The notes beneath the pieces were generated by a model. The model saw only the letters and a list, made by a program, of their open reading frames with translations, searched no databases and was not told the DNA's origin. Positions 60,714 through 64,000 of a DNA stretch of 64,000 bases are shown here, in pieces. Both the position numbers and the translations under genes were made by a program. Positions within the stretch are counted from its first letter, which is position 1, and each line of letters begins with the position of its first letter. The stretch comes from Saccharospirillum sp965652395 (GTDB lineage: Bacteria > Pseudomonadota > Gammaproteobacteria > Pseudomonadales > Natronospirillaceae), in the NCBI GenBank assembly GCA_965652395.1, contig CBFGUW010000006.1, positions 1 to 64,000 of the forward strand. The letters are read 5' to 3'.

Positions 60714-61360
60714 GCGTTGGCCATACAGTGTCGCACTTCTTCATCGGTGGTCTGGCCGAAGTCTTCATACCAGAAGCCGATGGCTTGCATGCGGTCTGGA
60801 ACCCGCAGACAAATAACCCGGTCCGCGATCAGCTCAAGTGATTCCACCGTGTCAGGCGGCGCGACTGGAACGGCCACGGTAATGTCTTTCGGGCCTTGGG
60901 TTCGTACCGCCTGCACGGCGGCTTTGATGGTGGCTCCCGTGGCTATCCCATCATCCACCAGAATGATGCGGCGGCCTTCGATCCCAGGCGGCGGCCTATT
61001 CCCCCGATAGGTGGCTTCGCGGCGTTTCAATTCCCGTTCCTCACGCTGTTGGACATCGGCCAGAACAGCGTCGTTTACTCGTCCCTGGTTGATAATATCG
61101 TCATTCAAAATGCGGATGCCGCCGCTGGCAATGGCCCCCATGGCCACTTCCGGTTGCCAGGGCAGGCCGAGTTTGCGGACGACCAGAATGTCCAATTCGG
61201 CGTTCAGGCGCCGAGCCACCTCGGCGGCCACGGGAACGCCGCCACGGGGCAGGGCGAGTACCAGTACATCGGAGGAGTCGCCATTCAAGGCAGGCCATTC
61301 ATCCGCCACGGCTTGCGCCAACTCCCGGCCCGCCGAGACCCTGTTCTTAAAGGTTCTCAT
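60710..61360 (-). CDS. Phosphoribosyltransferase (COG1926-like)
   Basis: 216-aa type I phosphoribosyltransferase. The PRPP-binding loop is RIILVDDGIATGATIKAA (about residues 128-145). LALPRGGVPVAAEVARRL and LDILVVRKLGLPWQPEVAMGAIASGG are the N-terminal family blocks that mark the 'predicted phosphoribosyltransferase' group COG1926. The base substrate is unknown. GGGAGG precedes ATG. The gene ends four bases inside the pncA end (convergent), and is likely the promoter-distal gene of the E1-E2-ACP operon, 54 nt after the ACP gene. Confidence 0.85.
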   Translation of the reverse strand: MRTFKNRVSAGRELAQAVADEWPALNGDSSDVLVLALPRGGVPVAAEVARRLNAELDILVVRKLGLPWQPEVAMGAIASGGIRILNDDIINQGRVNDAVLADVQQREERELKRREATYRGNRPPPGIEGRRIILVDDGIATGATIKAAVQAVRTQGPKDITVAVPVAPPDTVESLELIADRVICLRVPDRMQAIGFWYEDFGQTTDEEVRHCMANA

Positions 61361-61414
61361 AAGACCTCCCGAATGTGTTTCAGTAGGTTTGAGTGTGTCG
61401 GCCCCCGTTAATGT

Positions 61415-61660
61415 TTAAGCCAGATGGGCTTTCAGATAACGGACCAGGTCGGCTACGGATTGCAACTTGGCGAAGTCCGCTTCTGGAATGCTTACGCCGA
61501 AACGTTTGTGAATGGCCGCCGCGAGATTGAACGAATCCATCGAGTCGAGATCGTAATCGTCTCTCAGGCTGGCATCGTCGCGTACTTCGTCCGGCGAGAG
61601 ATCCGGTGCCACATTGACCACTTCTTCGATGAGGGCGGATCGTAATTCGTCAAGGTTCAT
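61415..61660 (-). CDS. Acyl carrier protein
   Basis: 81-aa carrier protein. The phosphopantetheine Ser is in DYDLDSMDSFNLA (a DSL-like motif with Met after the Ser), inside a four-helix layout with LRSALIEEVVNVAPDL as helix I and VADLVRYLKAHLA as helix IV. It is distinct from the fatty-acid ACP in motif and length. ATG overlaps the stop of the E2 gene (ATGA), so it is made together with that enzyme. Confidence 0.88.
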   Translation of the reverse strand: MNLDELRSALIEEVVNVAPDLSPDEVRDDASLRDDYDLDSMDSFNLAAAIHKRFGVSIPEADFAKLQSVADLVRYLKAHLA

Positions 61661-62886
61661 TGTGTAGGCTCCGCAAAGGTGGGTTCGCTTAAATATTCCG
61701 GGTGTTGAAGCAGGTGTTCGATGCGGGCCAGAAACAGACCGCCGCGGTGACCGTCACTTACCCGGTGATCAGCCGCGAGCGTAGCCTGCATAACCGGGCG
61801 CACGGCCAGGGCATCGCCAACGGCGCAAGGACGGGGTGCGACTTTACCGAACCCAAGAATGGCCACCTGGGGCGGGTAAATCACGCCATAAACCGTATCT
61901 ACTCCACGCTCACCCAGTGCTGTCACAGTGATGGTGCCCTGTGTCATTTCCGAACTGCGCAGGCCTCCCTGCCGGGCTCGTTGGGTCAGATCCTGAAGTT
62001 TTTTCATCAGGTCCGGCAGCGGGCGATGGTCTGCATGCAGTATGGCCGGAGTAATGAGACCGACCCCCCGGATATTGATGGCAACGCCCAGGTGTATGGC
62101 CTCGCTGGGTTCGAAACGGCCGTCTTTGTAGTAGCCGTTCATTTCCGGATAACTGCGCAGGGCCAGAGCGACGGCCCTGAACACCAGGGCGGACATCAGT
62201 ATTCGGTCGTCGGGGGTTTTATCGTTGTTATAGCGGTTGAGCCATTGAGTGGCCGCCAACATGTCGATGGATTGGGAGAGGTAATAATGCGGAATTTCCC
62301 GTTTCGACTTGGCCATGGCCGCGCCGATGGCTTTGCGCATTTCAGCAACATTGAACCGGCCGGGGGCGGTGCCTTTCGGCTTGGTTTCCGCTTCGCTTCT
62401 TGGTTTGGTTCTGGCCACTTCATCAATGTCTCTGGCCAATATTTCCCCGCGCGGACCGCTACCGGGGACGGCGGAGAGAGGAATTTCCTCTTCACGCGCG
62501 CGTTTTCTGGCCAGAGGCGACGCCAACAGACGCCCCCAGGTCATGGGCTCGGTGGCGGCTTTTTGGGGAGCTTCTTTGGGTTCGGCCTCAGGCTTGGTGG
62601 GCTTGGATGCCGTGGGAGCCTGAGCGGGCGTTGGGGTGGCGGGTCTATCCGCCGCGCCGGTCAGTCGCGCAATGGGCTGGCCCACCGGCACGACGGTATC
62701 GATTGGCACCAGGAGTTCCTCCACCTCAGCGTCCTCGAACACTTCGACTTCGATGGCGCCTTTGGCGGTTTCCACTACGGCGATCACATCGCCTTTGTGC
62801 AGTGTGTCTCCCGGTTTCGCTTGCCATTCAACCAGGGTGGCCTCTTCCATGTCGGCCCCTAGCGAAGGCATCAGGAAGTTGCTCAT
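61657..62886 (-). CDS. 2-oxoacid dehydrogenase E2 (dihydrolipoyl acyltransferase)
   Basis: 409-aa E2 of the pyruvate, branched-chain or acetoin dehydrogenase type. One lipoyl domain (residues 1-80) carries the lipoyl Lys in VVETAKGAIEVEVF. A Pro/Ala linker precedes the E1/E3-binding domain at ASPLARKRAREEEIPLS...PRGEILARDI. The catalytic domain ends with LAADHRVSDGHRGG (His and Asp-Gly). ETAKGA rather than ETDKV places it nearer the acetoin/branched-chain side than SucB. The start overlaps the E1 stop by 4 nt. Confidence 0.92.
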   Translation of the reverse strand: MSNFLMPSLGADMEEATLVEWQAKPGDTLHKGDVIAVVETAKGAIEVEVFEDAEVEELLVPIDTVVPVGQPIARLTGAADRPATPTPAQAPTASKPTKPEAEPKEAPQKAATEPMTWGRLLASPLARKRAREEEIPLSAVPGSGPRGEILARDIDEVARTKPRSEAETKPKGTAPGRFNVAEMRKAIGAAMAKSKREIPHYYLSQSIDMLAATQWLNRYNNDKTPDDRILMSALVFRAVALALRSYPEMNGYYKDGRFEPSEAIHLGVAINIRGVGLITPAILHADHRPLPDLMKKLQDLTQRARQGGLRSSEMTQGTITVTALGERGVDTVYGVIYPPQVAILGFGKVAPRPCAVGDALAVRPVMQATLAADHRVSDGHRGGLFLARIEHLLQHPEYLSEPTFAEPTQ

Positions 62887-64000
62887 GGGGTCCTCCCAAT
62901 CAGCTGTCTGGCTGCCAACAGGATAGACTCTATTTGTGGTAATGCTGCGAATTCCATGTGGGCGGCGTAGGGAATGGGAACTTCACGACTGGCAACCCGG
63001 CCGACCGGGGCATCCAGGTCCCAGAATGCTTTTTCCATGAGCAGGGCACTGATCTCGGCCGCCATGCCTCCGGTTTTCCAGGCTTCTTCGATCACAAGTG
63101 CCCGATGGGTGCGGCTCAGGCTGTCGAGCAGGGTGGCGTCGTCCAGTGGGCGGAGCACCCGCAGGTCAATGACTTCCGCTTCGATGCCTTCTTGTGCCAA
63201 AACCTCGGCTGCTGCCATGGTTTTATGGAGACAACCGCCATAGGTAATGAGGCTTATGTCGCTGCCGGGGCGACGAATGGCGGCTTTTTCGATGTCCACA
63301 CCCTCGGGGCAGGGCGCCAGCGTTCCCTTCATGTTGTACAGACCGGCATGCTCGAAAATAAGAACAGGGTCGGGCTCCTGCAGGGCGGCCCAGAGCATGT
63401 GGCGGGCATCTTCCAGGGTGGCCGGGGTCAGCACCCGGAGCCCAGGCACATGGGCATACCAATGTTCCAGACTGTGGGAATGCTGGGCCGCCAATTGACG
63501 ACCGGCGCCTGTCGCCATGCGGATCACCAACGGAACATTCAATTGTCCGCCGGACATGTGCAGCAGCGCGGCGGCTGTGTTGACGATTTGATCCATGGCC
63601 AGCAGGCTGAAATTAACGATCATGATCTCGACAATGGGTCTCATGCCTCCGAGTGCGGCACCGACCCCCGCGCCGGTAAAGCCGTTTTCCGAGAGAGGTG
63701 CATCCCGCACACGGTCTTCCCCAAACTCGGCCAGCAAATCGTGGCTGACGGCGTAGCAGCCGCCATAGTGACCCACGTCTTCCCCCATCAGGAAGCTCAG
63801 TTCGTTGTATTGCAGTGCTTCTTTCAACGCGAGGTGGCAGGCTTCGCGATAGGTGGTTTCAAGGGGGAGTGACTCGACCATGGGCGGAGGTTTGGCCGGG
63901 TCTTTCCTGGGGGAGTAAACATAGTCTTCGAGAGTGTCTTCTGCTTCCCACCCGGCCGATTCGGCGAAGTTAACCGCAGCTTCGATTTCGGCTTGAATAT
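62883..64000 (-). CDS. 2-oxoacid dehydrogenase E1, alpha-beta fusion (alpha part cut by window edge)
   Basis: The beta part (332 codons from ATG at 63881) is a complete thiamine enzyme subunit: EDVGHYGGCYAVSHDL, PLSENGFTGAGVGAALGGMRPIVEIM, QHSHSLEHWYAHVPGLRV and ITYGGCLHKTM. Upstream of that ATG the same frame stays open to the window edge. It encodes IEAAVNFAESAGWEAEDTL, which looks like an E1alpha C-terminus, then DYVYSPRKDPAKPPP leading straight into MVESLPLE. No stop and no Shine-Dalgarno separate the two. I therefore read one fused alpha-beta chain with a Pro-rich linker, a form known in some bacteria. If the ATG at 63881 is used, the beta subunit would be separate. The preferred substrate (pyruvate, branched-chain 2-oxoacids or acetoin) cannot be told. 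Confidence 0.8.
   Translation of the reverse strand, partial: IQAEIEAAVNFAESAGWEAEDTLEDYVYSPRKDPAKPPPMVESLPLETTYREACHLALKEALQYNELSFLMGEDVGHYGGCYAVSHDLLAEFGEDRVRDAPLSENGFTGAGVGAALGGMRPIVEIMIVNFSLLAMDQIVNTAAALLHMSGGQLNVPLVIRMATGAGRQLAAQHSHSLEHWYAHVPGLRVLTPATLEDARHMLWAALQEPDPVLIFEHAGLYNMKGTLAPCPEGVDIEKAAIRRPGSDISLITYGGCLHKTMAAAEVLAQEGIEAEVIDLRVLRPLDDATLLDSLSRTHRALVIEEAWKTGGMAAEISALLMEKAFWDLDAPVGRVASREVPIPYAAHMEFAALPQIESILLAARQLIGRTP

Noticed and set aside
1..64000. CRISPR array, rRNA or tRNA genes
   Set aside because: I saw no regularly spaced direct repeats and no cloverleaf-like or rRNA sequence on reading both strands; a tRNAscan or Infernal run would settle small RNAs.

Overview
The window looks like chromosomal DNA of a marine-type gammaproteobacterium. 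The evidence is a dense core of recognisable housekeeping genes in orders typical of Gammaproteobacteria: gltA facing the sdhCDAB-sucAB-lpd-sucCD block, cspD facing clpS-clpA, infA-bpt-aat, ftsK-lolA-rarA-crcB-serS, and hflD-mnmA-nudJ. FabV, the hexameric-type citrate synthase, and the DUF6586 and YfaZ proteins fit the Oceanospirillales/Pseudomonadales side (for example a Saccharospirillum- or Reinekea-like organism). That placement is inference; no rRNA gene is present.

Layout. (1) 1-5.6 kb is accessory and AT-rich: the right end of an IS5-family element, then consecutive open frames separated by structured attC-like recombination sites. I read this as the tail of an integron gene-cassette array. 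Its cargo is a DUF262 + Schlafen/AlbA-like fusion protein, two small membrane proteins, a HEPN-like protein and a protein with a degenerate PD-(D/E)XK-like motif. No integron integrase lies in the window. (2) 5.9-8.6 kb is a strip of small single-domain genes (GNAT, DUF1801, GFA, SRPBCC/AHSA1, DUF1653). (3) 8.5-29.8 kb is core metabolism: topA, gltA, the succinate dehydrogenase and 2-oxoglutarate dehydrogenase operons, succinyl-CoA synthetase, a DUF599 protein, an Atg22-like MFS permease and htpG. (4) 30-44.6 kb holds yfaZ, DUF6586, a lytic transglycosylase, roxA, purB, hflD, mnmA, a NUDIX gene, fabV, rluE, icd, cspD, clpS and clpA. (5) 44.7-54.6 kb holds infA, the two N-end-rule aminoacyl transferases, ftsK, lolA, rarA, crcB, serS and cysG. 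(6) 54.8-64 kb is a less ordinary cluster: glgC, a GroEL paralogue without groES, a small-molecule kinase-like protein, a PRPP synthetase, a frameshifted nicotinamidase, a phosphoribosyltransferase, and an operon of a probable fused E1alpha-beta 2-oxoacid dehydrogenase, lipoyl E2 and an acyl carrier protein.

How the genes work together. gltA, icd, sdhCDAB, sucAB, lpd and sucCD cover most of the TCA cycle from citrate synthesis to fumarate. clpS, clpA, bpt and aat form the bacterial N-degron pathway. The right-end operon supplies a second 2-oxoacid dehydrogenase with a translationally coupled carrier protein.

Two signals are not explained by ordinary gene content. One is the cassette array with defence-like cargo. 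The other is a family of four intergenic elements of about 110-130 bp (25.35, 29.82, 33.27 and 51.59 kb). Each has arms of about 30 nt around a conserved loop of about 50 nt, and the arm sequences change between copies while pairing within each copy is kept.
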